Assembly (NCBI RefSeq): GCF_004136575.1
Contig: NZ_NOIQ01000019.1
Coordinates: forward strand, 1 to 44,129
From: Rothia koreensis
Lineage (GTDB): Bacteria > Actinomycetota > Actinomycetes > Actinomycetales > Micrococcaceae
Direction: 5' to 3'
Length of the DNA: 44,129 nucleotides
Position 1 is the stretch's first letter, and the number at the start of each line of letters is the position of its first letter. Positions 24,064 to 31,357 of this stretch are shown piece by piece. The notes under the pieces are model-generated. The model did not search any database. It was not told where the DNA came from and worked only from the letters and a program-made list of their open reading frames with translations. Made by a program: the position numbers and the translations under genes.

Positions 24064-24792
24064 TCAGCTGTCCCACAACAAAGGCGGCATGCGCGTCATG
24101 CCTTCGGGGAGGTGGATTTCTGGGTTTTCGGGGAAGGTGGGCATATCGGGTGTGAAGCCGAGGCGGGCTCGTGCGAAACGGGCGTCTTCGCGCAGTTCGG
24201 CATCGAAGTCATCCAGACTCCAGCCGAGATCGTTGAAATAGGGGTATTGCCGGTAGGTGGCTGTAAGACACATGTCCCTGAGGAGATGGTCGAGTCGGGG
24301 CACGGGAGAACCCACCCAGGTGGGTGCTGGTTCTTCGACGGTTCCTAACCAGTCCATGTTCATGTAGGGAAACCCAGTGATGTGCCGGGTGATGGCTCGT
24401 GAAGCGGGATGTCTTCGGGCGCCGTTGTATTCGATGGTTTCGTCGAAGAAGTCGTGATAGCTGGTCAGGTTGAGTTGTTCGGCGCACCAGCGGAAGGGTC
24501 CGACGATTTCCCAGCCAAAGAAGTTCAGCACCTTGAACCGGCTGATATCGATCACAAAGGCACGGAAGAGGTTGACGACGACCTCGGGTTGTTCGGTGAC
24601 GGTTGCCAAGACAGCGACCTGGGGGAACATCCGGTTCATGAGTTTGCGGTTGTTGAGCTCTTTGCGGATGCCGCGCCCGAGGTATTTGGTGGCCAGTTTG
24701 GATCGCTTCTTGTCCCAGGCGGCTAGGGCCTGGTCGACGTAGGCTGATGGTTCAGCAGCGAGGGTGGAGATGTCAGTGTTTCCTTGTGTCAA
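24064..24792 (-). CDS. Unrecognised protein, paralogue B of a tandem triplet
   Basis: Second copy of the same unknown family, 242 aa if started at TTG 24792. It shares the family blocks with A and C, but carries its own central segments (FRAFVIDISRFKVLNFFGWE, NGARRHPASRAITR). At the position where copy C has ATG behind AAGGAG, copy B reads ACT behind AAGG, so the ancestral start codon appears lost. The only in-frame candidate upstream is a TTG without a good ribosome binding site, 22 bp after the stop of copy C. It may be translated by coupling, weakly, or not at all. Flanked directly by A (52-bp gap) and C. Confidence 0.75.
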   Translation of the reverse strand: MTQGNTDISTLAAEPSAYVDQALAAWDKKRSKLATKYLGRGIRKELNNRKLMNRMFPQVAVLATVTEQPEVVVNLFRAFVIDISRFKVLNFFGWEIVGPFRWCAEQLNLTSYHDFFDETIEYNGARRHPASRAITRHITGFPYMNMDWLGTVEEPAPTWVGSPVPRLDHLLRDMCLTATYRQYPYFNDLGWSLDDFDAELREDARFARARLGFTPDMPTFPENPEIHLPEGMTRMPPLLWDS

Positions 24793-24814
24793 CGGTCAAA
24801 CGTCGGGTTTCGGT

Positions 24815-25528
24815 TCAGGTGAACCATTTCAAAGGCGGCATGCGCGTCATGCCTTCGGGGAGGTGGATTTCTGGGTTTTCGGGGAAGGTGGGCATATCGG
24901 GTGTGAACCCGAGGCGGGCTCGGAGGTAGCGAGCGTCTTCACGCAGTTCGGCATCGAAATCATCCAGACTCCGACCGAGATCGTTGAAATAAGGGTATTG
25001 CCGGTAGGTAGCCGTAATGCATATTTCTTGAAGCATGATGTTGACTAGCGGTACCGGGTCCATAAGCATTGATGCTTTTGGTTCTTCGACGGTGCCGACC
25101 CAGCCCATAGTCATCCGGTCTTCGCGGGTGACTGGTCGGGTGATCTCTCTTGATGCGGGCAGGCGTCGGAAGCCGTTGTATTCGATGGTTTCGTCGAAGA
25201 AGTCGTGGTAGCCGGTGAGGTTGAGTTGTTCGGCGCACCAGCGGAAGGGCCCGACGATTTCCCAGCCGAGAAAGTTCATTTCCCTGAGGTCGCTGACATC
25301 GATGATGAACGCACGGAAGAGGCTGATGACGACCTCGGGTTGCTCAGTCAAGGTGGCAAGGACCGCAACGCGAGGGAACATCCGGTTCATGAGTTTGCGG
25401 TTGTTGAGTTCTTTCCGGATACCGCGCCCGAGGTATTTGGTGGCCAGTTTGGATCGCTTCTTGTCCCAGACGGCTAGGGCCTGATCGACGTAGGCTGATG
25501 GTTCAGGGGCGAGGGTGGAAATGTCCAT
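24815..25528 (-). CDS. Unrecognised protein, paralogue C of a tandem triplet
   Basis: 237-aa first gene of the array, start ATG 25528 with AAGGAG 2-3 nt upstream. It shares the blocks KKRSKLATKYLGRGIRKELNN, MFPRVAVLATLTEQPEV, GPFRWCAEQLNLTGYHDFFD and the C-terminal FTPDMPTFPENPEIHLPEGM. It diverges most in the middle (REDRMTMGWVGTVEEPKASM, PVPLVNIMLQEIC), where A and B are nearly identical. The alternation of identical and divergent blocks points to recombination between copies. No secretion signal, no catalytic motif I can identify. Confidence 0.85.
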   Translation of the reverse strand: MDISTLAPEPSAYVDQALAVWDKKRSKLATKYLGRGIRKELNNRKLMNRMFPRVAVLATLTEQPEVVISLFRAFIIDVSDLREMNFLGWEIVGPFRWCAEQLNLTGYHDFFDETIEYNGFRRLPASREITRPVTREDRMTMGWVGTVEEPKASMLMDPVPLVNIMLQEICITATYRQYPYFNDLGRSLDDFDAELREDARYLRARLGFTPDMPTFPENPEIHLPEGMTRMPPLKWFT

Positions 25529-25848
25529 ATCTCCTTGTAGCGATCAACAGGTGCAGAGGTCCATCGAGGTGGGTCTATGTTGAAGCTCGAAATCTTTGCG
25601 GTCTTGCGGGCAGCGGCGTCGCCACGGACGATCTCTCCCTTTATACGCTGGTTCCGCAGTTGAGCACTAACGCTCCAGTTGGCGGATTTCTGCAGTCATT
25701 GCGGATTCGGGCCCCTCAGCCCGCCGTGGTTGTGCGACCGAGGCCGACGGGAGAAGAATCGAGCGTGGGAACACTGGTCATCAACGAGCGGTACGGGCCC
25801 TGACGCCTCACGGCGCCGAGTGGTCCGCCGCGGAACGGAAGTGCAAGC
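25529..25848. other. Gap upstream of the immunity array
   Basis: 320 bp between divergent genes; it should hold promoters for both the array and the aldo/keto reductase. On the minus strand a frame stays open from 25695 to 25477, overlapping the start of copy C. It reads protein-like around SAQLRNQRIKGEIVRGDAAA and has no start codon of its own. It could be the end of a lost upstream gene, but I cannot support a function. Confidence 0.35.
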
Positions 25849-26706
25849 ATGACTGTCCTGAACGAAACCTACGCACTCTCGAACGACGTCGCCATCCCGC
25901 AACTGGGGCTGGGCACCTGGTTCATCCCGGACGACGCCGCGGCGCAAGCCGTGCGCGACGCGGTGGAGATCGGGTACCGCAACATCGATACGGCCCAGGC
26001 CTACGGCAATGAGGCCGGAGTCGGCGAGGGCGTTCGCACCGCGTCCGTGCCCCGCGACGAATTGTTCGTCTCGACCAAGCTTGCCGCGGAAATCAAGGAT
26101 TACGACGACGCCGTCGCGGCGATCGACGGTTCGTTGGAAAAGCTGGGACTGGACACGATCGACCTGATGCTCATCCACAGCCCGCAACCCTGGGACGACT
26201 TCCGAGGCGGCGACTACGCCGAGGGAAACCGCCTGGCATGGCGTGCCATGGAAGAGGCGTACGAAGCCGGGAAACTGCGCTCGATCGGCGTCTCGAATTT
26301 CCTCCAGGAGGATCTGGACAATTTGCTCGAAGGCGCAAACGTCGTCCCGCACGTCAACCAGTTGCTCGTGCACGCGGGCAACACCCCGGTGGATCTGTTG
26401 GACTACTGCGAGAGCAAGGGGATCGTCGTTGAGGCGTATTCGCCCATCGCGCACGGTGAGATCCTGAACAATCCGGAGGTCACGGCGATGGCCGAGACAT
26501 ACGGGGTGTCGGTCCCGCAGCTGTGCATCCGCTACACCCTTCAGCTGGGTACCGTCTCGTTGCCGAAAACCGCCAACCCGGACCACATGCGCTCCAACGC
26601 GGAGGTGGACTTCGAGATCTCCGCGGAAGACATGCAGGCACTCAAGGAACTGCACGACCAGGACTACGGCGAATCGAGCGAATTCCCCGTCTACAGCGGG
26701 AAGTGA
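25849..26706 (+). CDS. Aldo/keto reductase (2,5-diketogluconate reductase-like)
   Basis: 285-aa NADPH-dependent (alpha/beta)8 barrel. The catalytic tetrad is complete: Asp47 and Tyr52 (IDTAQAYGNE), Lys77 (VSTKLA) and His110 (LMLIHSPQP). SIGVSNF and the C-terminal cofactor-binding LPKTANPDHMRSNAEV are typical of AKR5-type enzymes that reduce small aldehydes or keto sugars. Substrate unknown. It is convergent with the succinate-semialdehyde-type dehydrogenase, separated by a hairpin. Confidence 0.9.
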   Translation: MTVLNETYALSNDVAIPQLGLGTWFIPDDAAAQAVRDAVEIGYRNIDTAQAYGNEAGVGEGVRTASVPRDELFVSTKLAAEIKDYDDAVAAIDGSLEKLGLDTIDLMLIHSPQPWDDFRGGDYAEGNRLAWRAMEEAYEAGKLRSIGVSNFLQEDLDNLLEGANVVPHVNQLLVHAGNTPVDLLDYCESKGIVVEAYSPIAHGEILNNPEVTAMAETYGVSVPQLCIRYTLQLGTVSLPKTANPDHMRSNAEVDFEISAEDMQALKELHDQDYGESSEFPVYSGK

Positions 26707-26707
26707 C

Positions 26708-26734
26708 GCCCGAGCGGATCCCGCGAACTCGGGC
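26708..26734. terminator. Hairpin between convergent reductase and dehydrogenase genes
   Basis: GCCCGAG at 26708-26714 pairs with CTCGGGC at 26728-26734 around a 13-nt loop, filling the 30-bp gap between the two stop codons. Likely bidirectional terminator. Confidence 0.55.
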
Positions 26735-26736
26735 CG

Positions 26737-28122
26737 TCAACTGGCCACGAAGTACATCCTCTTGTTGACGAACTCGTCCATTCCGAGGGGCCCGAGTTCG
26801 CGGCCGTAGCCGGAGTTCTTGACCCCGCCGAACGGGAGCTCCGCGCCTTCGCCGCCCGGGACATTCACGCTGGCCATGCCGACTTCGAGTCGCTGAGCCA
26901 CGGCCTGGGCCCGTTGGGAGTCGGTGGAGAACACGCATCCACCCAGGCCGTAGCGGGAATCGTTGGCGAGGCGGACGGCGTCGTCGTCCGAGTCGGCCTG
27001 GTAGACCACGGCCACCGGGCCGAAAAGCTCCTCGTAGTACGTCTCGGAGCCCGGGGTGATTCCGGTGATGACGGCGGGGGAGAAGTAGGCCGAGGAATCG
27101 TCCCGCAGCTTCCCGCCCACGTGGAGGGTCGCCCCTTCGGAGACCGCCTTTCCGACTTGCTGCTCGAGTTTCTCCGCAGCACCTCGCGAGGACAGGGGCG
27201 AATAGACCTGGGGAGACTCGTCTCTGGGATCGCCCGGCTCCATGGCCGACGCCAGGGAGACGAGTTCCTCCACGAACTCGTCGTAGACCTCGCCCGCGAC
27301 GATCATGCGTTTGTTCGAATCGCACGCTTGGCCCGTGTTGTACATGCGGGTTTCCCACGCGGTCTGGGCGGCCTCTTTGACGTCGTCGGTGTCCAGGATG
27401 ATGTACGGGTCGGATCCTCCCAGTTCCAGAACCGCTTTCTTGAGGTGCTGGCCCGCCGTGGCGGCGACCGTGCTGCCGGCTCGTTCGGACCCGGTCAGAG
27501 AGACCCCCTGGACGCGCGGATCGCCGATGATCTCGGAGGCCTGATCGTGGGTGATGAAGACGTTGTTGTAGACCCCTTCGGGGATTCCGGCGTCGTCCAT
27601 GATCTGCTGGATGGCCCGGGCGGACCGCGGGCAGATCTCGGCGTGCTTGAGAAGAATCGCGTTGCCCAGCACCAGGTTGGGAGCAGCGAACCGCGCCACC
27701 TGGTAGTAGGGGAAGTTCCACGGCATGATGCCGAGCAGGACGCCGATCGGCAGCCGCTGGATGTAGGCCTTGCCCTCGGACTCCGTCGGGATTTCCTGGT
27801 CGGCGGCGAAGCGCGGGCCGTTGTCCGCGAAGTACCCGAAGATTTCGCCGCAGTACTCCGCTTCCTCACGGCCTTCGTTGACGGGCTTGCCCATCTCTTC
27901 GGCAATGATCTCGGCAAGGTCGTCCCGCCGCTCGGTGAACAGCTCGCCCACGCGTCGGACGACGTCGGCCCTCTCCTCACGGCTCTTCGCCTGCCAGTCC
28001 CGGTATGCGGTCTCGGCGCGGCTCAGGGTCTGCTCGACCTCTTCGTCGCCGATGGTCTCGAAGGTCTCTGCGATCTCGTTCGTTGTGGGGTTCTGGACCC
28101 GGAAACCTGGTGAATCGTTCAT
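26737..28122 (-). CDS. NAD(P)-dependent aldehyde dehydrogenase, succinate-semialdehyde type
   Basis: 461-aa ALDH-superfamily enzyme. Cofactor and active-site residues are in place: Asn of MPWNFPYYQV, Glu233 in LELGGSDPY and nucleophile Cys267 in NTGQACDSNKR. EELFGPVAVVYQ and the C-terminal PFGGVKNSGYGREL complete the family pattern. The short length (~455 aa) and sequence suit the succinate-semialdehyde dehydrogenase (GabD2-like) branch, oxidising succinate semialdehyde to succinate, but other small aldehydes are possible. No aminotransferase gene is adjacent. Confidence 0.87.
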   Translation of the reverse strand: MNDSPGFRVQNPTTNEIAETFETIGDEEVEQTLSRAETAYRDWQAKSREERADVVRRVGELFTERRDDLAEIIAEEMGKPVNEGREEAEYCGEIFGYFADNGPRFAADQEIPTESEGKAYIQRLPIGVLLGIMPWNFPYYQVARFAAPNLVLGNAILLKHAEICPRSARAIQQIMDDAGIPEGVYNNVFITHDQASEIIGDPRVQGVSLTGSERAGSTVAATAGQHLKKAVLELGGSDPYIILDTDDVKEAAQTAWETRMYNTGQACDSNKRMIVAGEVYDEFVEELVSLASAMEPGDPRDESPQVYSPLSSRGAAEKLEQQVGKAVSEGATLHVGGKLRDDSSAYFSPAVITGITPGSETYYEELFGPVAVVYQADSDDDAVRLANDSRYGLGGCVFSTDSQRAQAVAQRLEVGMASVNVPGGEGAELPFGGVKNSGYGRELGPLGMDEFVNKRMYFVAS

Positions 28123-28402
28123 CGTTCAAGCCTCTTTCGAGATTCTGAGGGCGCCGTGCATCGCCGTGGCGACGGCACGGATGCCGGCGCGGGTGTCGGG
28201 GCGTATGTCTGGGGCGTATGTCGGGCGGGGAATGTCGGGGTGTGTCCTGGGCTACATTCCTCATCGTAGGCGGGCCGTCGCGTCGGCTGTCAACGGAGGT
28301 CGCGGGCGGGTGCGGCGGACTGAGGTGGGATGAGGCGGGCGAGTGCGGGCGAGTGCGGCGGGCTGAGGTGGGATGAGGTGGGATGAGGCGTCTGCGACCG
28401 CC

Positions 28403-28578
28403 GAGGTGGCAATCCCGTGCGGGTCCGCCGGTTGAGGTGGCAGTATTGTGCGGTTTTTGCGGGTAAAAGCGCACGAATCTGCCACTTCGCGCCGGGATCT
28501 GCACGGGATTGCCACTTCGCGCCGGGATCCGCACGGGATTGCCACCTCGCGCCGGGATCCGCACGGGATTGCCACTTC
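28403..28578. repeat. GAGGTGGCA array R1
   Basis: Plus-orientation cores GAGGTGGCA begin at 28403 and 28434, and minus-orientation cores (TGCCACTTC or TGCCACCTC) at 28480, 28510, 28540 and 28570, an exact 30-bp step. The minus units share the spacer GCGCCGGGATCYGCACGGGAT. Plus and minus blocks can pair into a long hairpin. Same family as the arrays at 37.8, 42.1 and 43.5 kb. Confidence 0.9.
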
Positions 28579-28690
28579 GTGGGGGAGCCCGCCGACGACG
28601 CCGCGTTCTGGTGCGGCCTGGGAGGCTCAGGGGCGCTTCGAGGCACTATCGGGGCGTTTTCGGGGTGAGTCCAGATCGCCGTCGAGTGGC

Positions 28691-28777
28691 GGTTACCCGG
28701 TTGAGAGGCGTTCTCCGTCGTTAGGTGGTGCTGTAGCCGCCACCTAACGACGGAGAACGCCACCGAATCGGGTAACC
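28691..28777. repeat. Long hairpin (22-bp perfect stem)
   Basis: The arm at 28707-28728 is perfectly complementary to 28740-28761, with an 11-nt loop. Outer arms 28691-28702 and 28766-28777 pair at 11 of 12 positions, giving an 87-bp imperfect palindrome. The inner arms contain TTAGGTGG / CCACCTAA, reminiscent of the GAGGTGGCA core. No T-run follows. It could be a miniature inverted-repeat element, a processing site or a terminator. Confidence 0.85.
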
Positions 28778-28965
28778 CCCTCCCAATGTGCCTCCGTCGT
28801 CATCCGCCAACGCCCGTCCGAGCCAAAACCGATGCCCAGGAAGAGGCCAACGATCCGAGGGGAGGCCCGAGCCCGGACAACTGCCCTCGAAGCACGGCCT
28901 GACTTCGCAAGCCGGCCCGGTCGCGGGGCTTGATCACCAGTCGATACTCTTGTGGACTCGTGAGT

Positions 28966-29406
28966 ATGGACATCATGTTCGCAATAGCGCTGTGGCTCGC
29001 AGGCGCAGTGATTTTGACGTGGAACGATAGGCGTCTCCGTGCCGCGAACCCTCACGAAAAGTTGCCGTGGGTCTGGGGCTGGCCCGCGGTTCGCCCGCGC
29101 GGAACGAGAACACTCAATGGGCTCGCCGCCGGGATGTTGGGCGTTGCCGGAACCTTGGTTACCACCGCCACCGCCAACACCCCCACCCAAACCACCCTCG
29201 GGCGCGGATGGTGGTGGATCATGGTGCTCCTGGCGGTTCTGCCCCTGCTCATCGGTCGCATGGGTCACAACCACCGCGTCAACCACCGCGTCAACCACCG
29301 CGTCGGTCGCGAGGAGGAGGGAAGCACCTCTGCACCAGACACCCAGCACGCAACGGCAGGAATCGGGCAGGATGGGTCCCATGCACCACGCGACGTACGT
29401 GATTGA
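28966..29406 (+). CDS. Small membrane protein of unknown function
   Basis: 146 aa from ATG 28966 with two likely transmembrane helices: MDIMFAIALWLAGAVILTW at the N-terminus and WWWIMVLLAVLPLLIG near residue 90. The loop between contains RTLNGLAAGMLGVAGTLV, possibly a third segment. The soluble C-terminus has a three-fold NHRV repeat (12-bp tandem repeat at DNA level near 29270-29305) and a low-complexity tail. No family recognised. The end overlaps the next small gene in another frame. Confidence 0.6.
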   Translation: MDIMFAIALWLAGAVILTWNDRRLRAANPHEKLPWVWGWPAVRPRGTRTLNGLAAGMLGVAGTLVTTATANTPTQTTLGRGWWWIMVLLAVLPLLIGRMGHNHRVNHRVNHRVGREEEGSTSAPDTQHATAGIGQDGSHAPRDVRD

Positions 29407-29587
29407 GACGCCGGACGGCGAACGCGAATTCGCCAGGACGACGTCGGCCGCGGACTACTTGCTGGACGGAGGCTTCGCGAATTCCGACCGGGAGCCCCGC
29501 TGGCACCTCGTGTGGTGCCTGGAGCGCATGGATCCGGGCGAGCCGATCGACGTCGGCGAGGCCCGGGTGCACCTCATTCGGGGGTGA
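29372..29587 (+). CDS. Small hypothetical protein
   Basis: 71 aa from ATG 29372, or 68 aa from ATG 29381, which sits behind CAGGATGGG. The sequence is protein-like (YVIETPDGEREFARTTSAAD, then RWHLVWCLERMDPGEPIDVG) with strong third-position GC, supporting real coding. It overlaps the end of the membrane-protein gene and, tail to tail by 14 bp, the deaminase-ASCH gene. No family recognised. Confidence 0.55.
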   Translation: MGPMHHATYVIETPDGEREFARTTSAADYLLDGGFANSDREPRWHLVWCLERMDPGEPIDVGEARVHLIRG

Positions 29588-30296
29588 CGATCAGCTCGAA
29601 ATCGACGACGTCCACGGGGTCGTCGCCGTCCAAACCGGGGTAGTGGGTGTCCAGGGCCGTGTGAAGCTCGCGCAGGTCCGCGAATCCGTCCTTGTGCGCA
29701 TGCTCTTCGGTGAGCTCTTGTCGCCTGATCGTCCTGACCCCGCGGACCGTGCCATCGAGTGACGTGGTCTCTCCGGATTCTTTTTCGAAGACAATCCGGG
29801 CCGGGCCGACGGCGAAGGGGTCGTCGACCCGGATCGTCTGAGTCTTGTCTCCGGAACGAATCGACTCCTCGTAGCCCTCCCACATGTAGATCGTCTGTGC
29901 GCTCTCGAGGTGGCTCGGGTCGAAGGCGTGGGGCAGCAATTCGGCTGCGGTGCGCGTTTCCAGGCCGTTGTGCCCACGGATCACGAATTCAATGCGCGGA
30001 TCGATGTCGTGGAAAACCTGGCGGCATTTCCCGCACGGCGGGATGACCTCGTCCCGTGGCCCGTACACCGCGACGACGCCGACCACGGGGTCATCCGGGG
30101 CGGTCGAGGCGTGCTGGGCCAATGCGGAGATTTCCCCGCACGGGCCTCCCAGAAAATGAAAGGCGTTGATTCCCAGTACTGTCCGACCGGATGCCGTCAG
30201 GAGAGCTGCGGAAACGGTGTGATCGGTGTCGTCGTGAAAATGGCGGGCATGATCCCGAGCGGATGACACCAGGTTTCGAAAGGCGGAGGAAATCAT
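29574..30296 (-). CDS. Cytidine deaminase-like / ASCH-domain fusion protein
   Basis: 240-aa two-domain protein. Residues ~8-125 form a cytidine-deaminase fold with the zinc site Cys53-Gly-Glu55 (GPCGEISALAQ) and Cys88/Cys91 (PPCGKCRQVF), the three-cysteine form seen in tetrameric CDA and blasticidin-S deaminase. Residues ~135-238 form an ASCH domain with the loop GDKTQTIR: Lys151 and Thr154 match the Lys/Thr pair used by the E. coli ASCH enzyme YqfB, an N4-acetylcytidine amidohydrolase, and Glu194/197/198 could be the acid. A fused route from acylated cytidine to uridine is inference. The gene is probably leaderless or weakly led. Confidence 0.82.
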   Translation of the reverse strand: MISSAFRNLVSSARDHARHFHDDTDHTVSAALLTASGRTVLGINAFHFLGGPCGEISALAQHASTAPDDPVVGVVAVYGPRDEVIPPCGKCRQVFHDIDPRIEFVIRGHNGLETRTAAELLPHAFDPSHLESAQTIYMWEGYEESIRSGDKTQTIRVDDPFAVGPARIVFEKESGETTSLDGTVRGVRTIRRQELTEEHAHKDGFADLRELHTALDTHYPGLDGDDPVDVVDFELIVTPE

Positions 30297-30511
30297 GCAT
30301 CCAGTTTAACTTGACCGTCAGTGCGAAATGGCGGAAGGCCATGATGGATACGGGATCCTTCCGAAAAGATTTCCGCCGCTGATATGTAGCACGGCAATCT
30401 GGTACATTCTGCGGAACGTTGTGTTGAACGACGCAAGTAATTCGAGTGAACCGTGGGTCACGGTGCGAATTTGCGCAGATCATATGGGCGACAGTATTCC
30501 GTCAGTCTGTT

Positions 30512-30548
30512 TATACTCAGGTGTTGGCAAACACATTTTTTGAGGAGG
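30512..30548 (+). promoter_or_regulatory. Promoter and ribosome binding site of the lipoprotein gene
   Basis: TATACT at 30512-30517 is a good -10 element, and GAGGAGG at 30542-30548 is a strong ribosome binding site 5 nt before ATG 30554. The surrounding 30300-30550 region is unusually A+T-rich. Confidence 0.45.
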
Positions 30549-30553
30549 GTCAC

Positions 30554-31240
30554 ATGAAAGCGCGTGTTCTGACTTTGAGTGCGGCGGTCGTCGCTCTCGC
30601 GCTGGCCGGTTGCGGCCAGGATGACAACGGTGGTGGATCCGATTCGTCGGGCTCGGCCTCGGCATCATCGTCGAGTTCGGCCGGCAGCTCGGGTTCGTCG
30701 TCGGGCGGCTCGGGCGACTCGTCGAGTAGCGACGGAGCCAACGGCGCCGCGGGCGCCAACGGTGGCGAAGGCGCCAATGGCGGCGACGGTGCCAATGGCG
30801 GCGACGCCGCCAACGGTGGCGAAGGTGCCAACGGTGGCGAAGGTGCTAATGGCGGCGACGGTGCGAACGGCGGCGAAGGCGCCAATGGTGGCGACGCCGC
30901 CAACGGTGCAGACGGCGCCAACGGTGCTGATGGCGCGAATGGTGGCGAAGGTGCTGCCGGTGACGGCGCGAACGGCGCCGCCGGTGACGACGCTGCCGCC
31001 GGTGGCGACCAGTCCGGCTCGGCCGCTTCGGGTGAAGACGCCGCCAACGCCGAGGCTGCCGCCCAGCTGGACAATTACTGGGGCACCGGTGGTCAGTGCA
31101 CCGTCGACTGGACCTCGTCCGAGCCCTACAGCCTCTCGACCGATCGCCTGGTGAAGTCCTACTGCGCTTCCAACGGCATCGGCGAACTGTCCGATGGATA
31201 CGACCCGCTGGCCGGGATCCAGTACCCCGTCGAGCAGTAA
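30554..31240 (+). CDS. Lipoprotein with Gly-X-Y (collagen-like) repeat
   Basis: 228-aa predicted lipoprotein. A signal peptide (MKARVLTLSAAVVALALAGC) ends in a lipobox with Cys20 as the lipidation site. A Ser/Gly-rich linker (28-60) follows, then about 100 residues of GAN-GGE/GGD triplets with Gly at every third position. The C-terminal ~60 residues (LDNYWGTGGQCTVDW to PVEQ) hold two Cys that could form a disulfide. Triplets lack proline, so a collagen triple helix is uncertain; a flexible spacer holding the C-terminal domain away from the membrane is the simpler reading. Monocistronic with a strong terminator. Function unknown. Confidence 0.88.
   Translation: MKARVLTLSAAVVALALAGCGQDDNGGGSDSSGSASASSSSSAGSSGSSSGGSGDSSSSDGANGAAGANGGEGANGGDGANGGDAANGGEGANGGEGANGGDGANGGEGANGGDAANGADGANGADGANGGEGAAGDGANGAAGDDAAAGGDQSGSAASGEDAANAEAAAQLDNYWGTGGQCTVDWTSSEPYSLSTDRLVKSYCASNGIGELSDGYDPLAGIQYPVEQ
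30735..31000 (+). repeat. Coding tandem repeat (GANGGE/GANGGD)
   Basis: Degenerate 18-bp units encoding Gly-Ala-Asn-Gly-Gly-Glu/Asp, with variants AANGGE and GADGAN. Synonymous differences between units show the array is not a very recent expansion. Confidence 0.85.
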
Positions 31241-31271
31241 GGGAACGCGCGCTGATCACGATCAGCCGGCG

Positions 31272-31303
31272 AAGGGCCCCCGCGATGCACCGCGGGGGCC
31301 CTT
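31272..31303. terminator. Bidirectional terminator
   Basis: AAGGGCCCCCGCG (31272-31284) pairs perfectly with CGCGGGGGCCCTT (31291-31303) around a 6-nt loop, 32 bp after the lipoprotein stop and 55 bp from the end of the converging exonuclease gene. Confidence 0.85.
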
Positions 31304-31357
31304 CAGCGTTTCTGCACGTCCGGACCGTGGAACCCCTGACCCCGTCCGGGGAGGGGC

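Larger units (their letters stand above)
28123..28965. other. Repeat-bearing intergenic region
   Basis: 843 bp without a gene I can support. It contains short direct repeats of CGGGTGTCGGGGCGTATGTC-like sequence (28180-28250), the GAGGTGGCA array (28403-28578) and a long hairpin (28691-28777). Several frames stay open by composition alone, but their translations are repeat products. Confidence 0.6.

Noticed and set aside
28123-28965. Riboswitch or attenuator upstream of neighbouring genes
   Set aside because: The structure seen is explained by repeat array R1 and one isolated palindrome; no known riboswitch consensus is recognisable.
30297-30553. Small gene or RNA in the A+T-rich stretch before the lipoprotein gene
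   Set aside because: The frames there have no ribosome binding site and no protein-like composition, and I could not fold a convincing structured RNA; the stretch is adequately explained as a promoter region.
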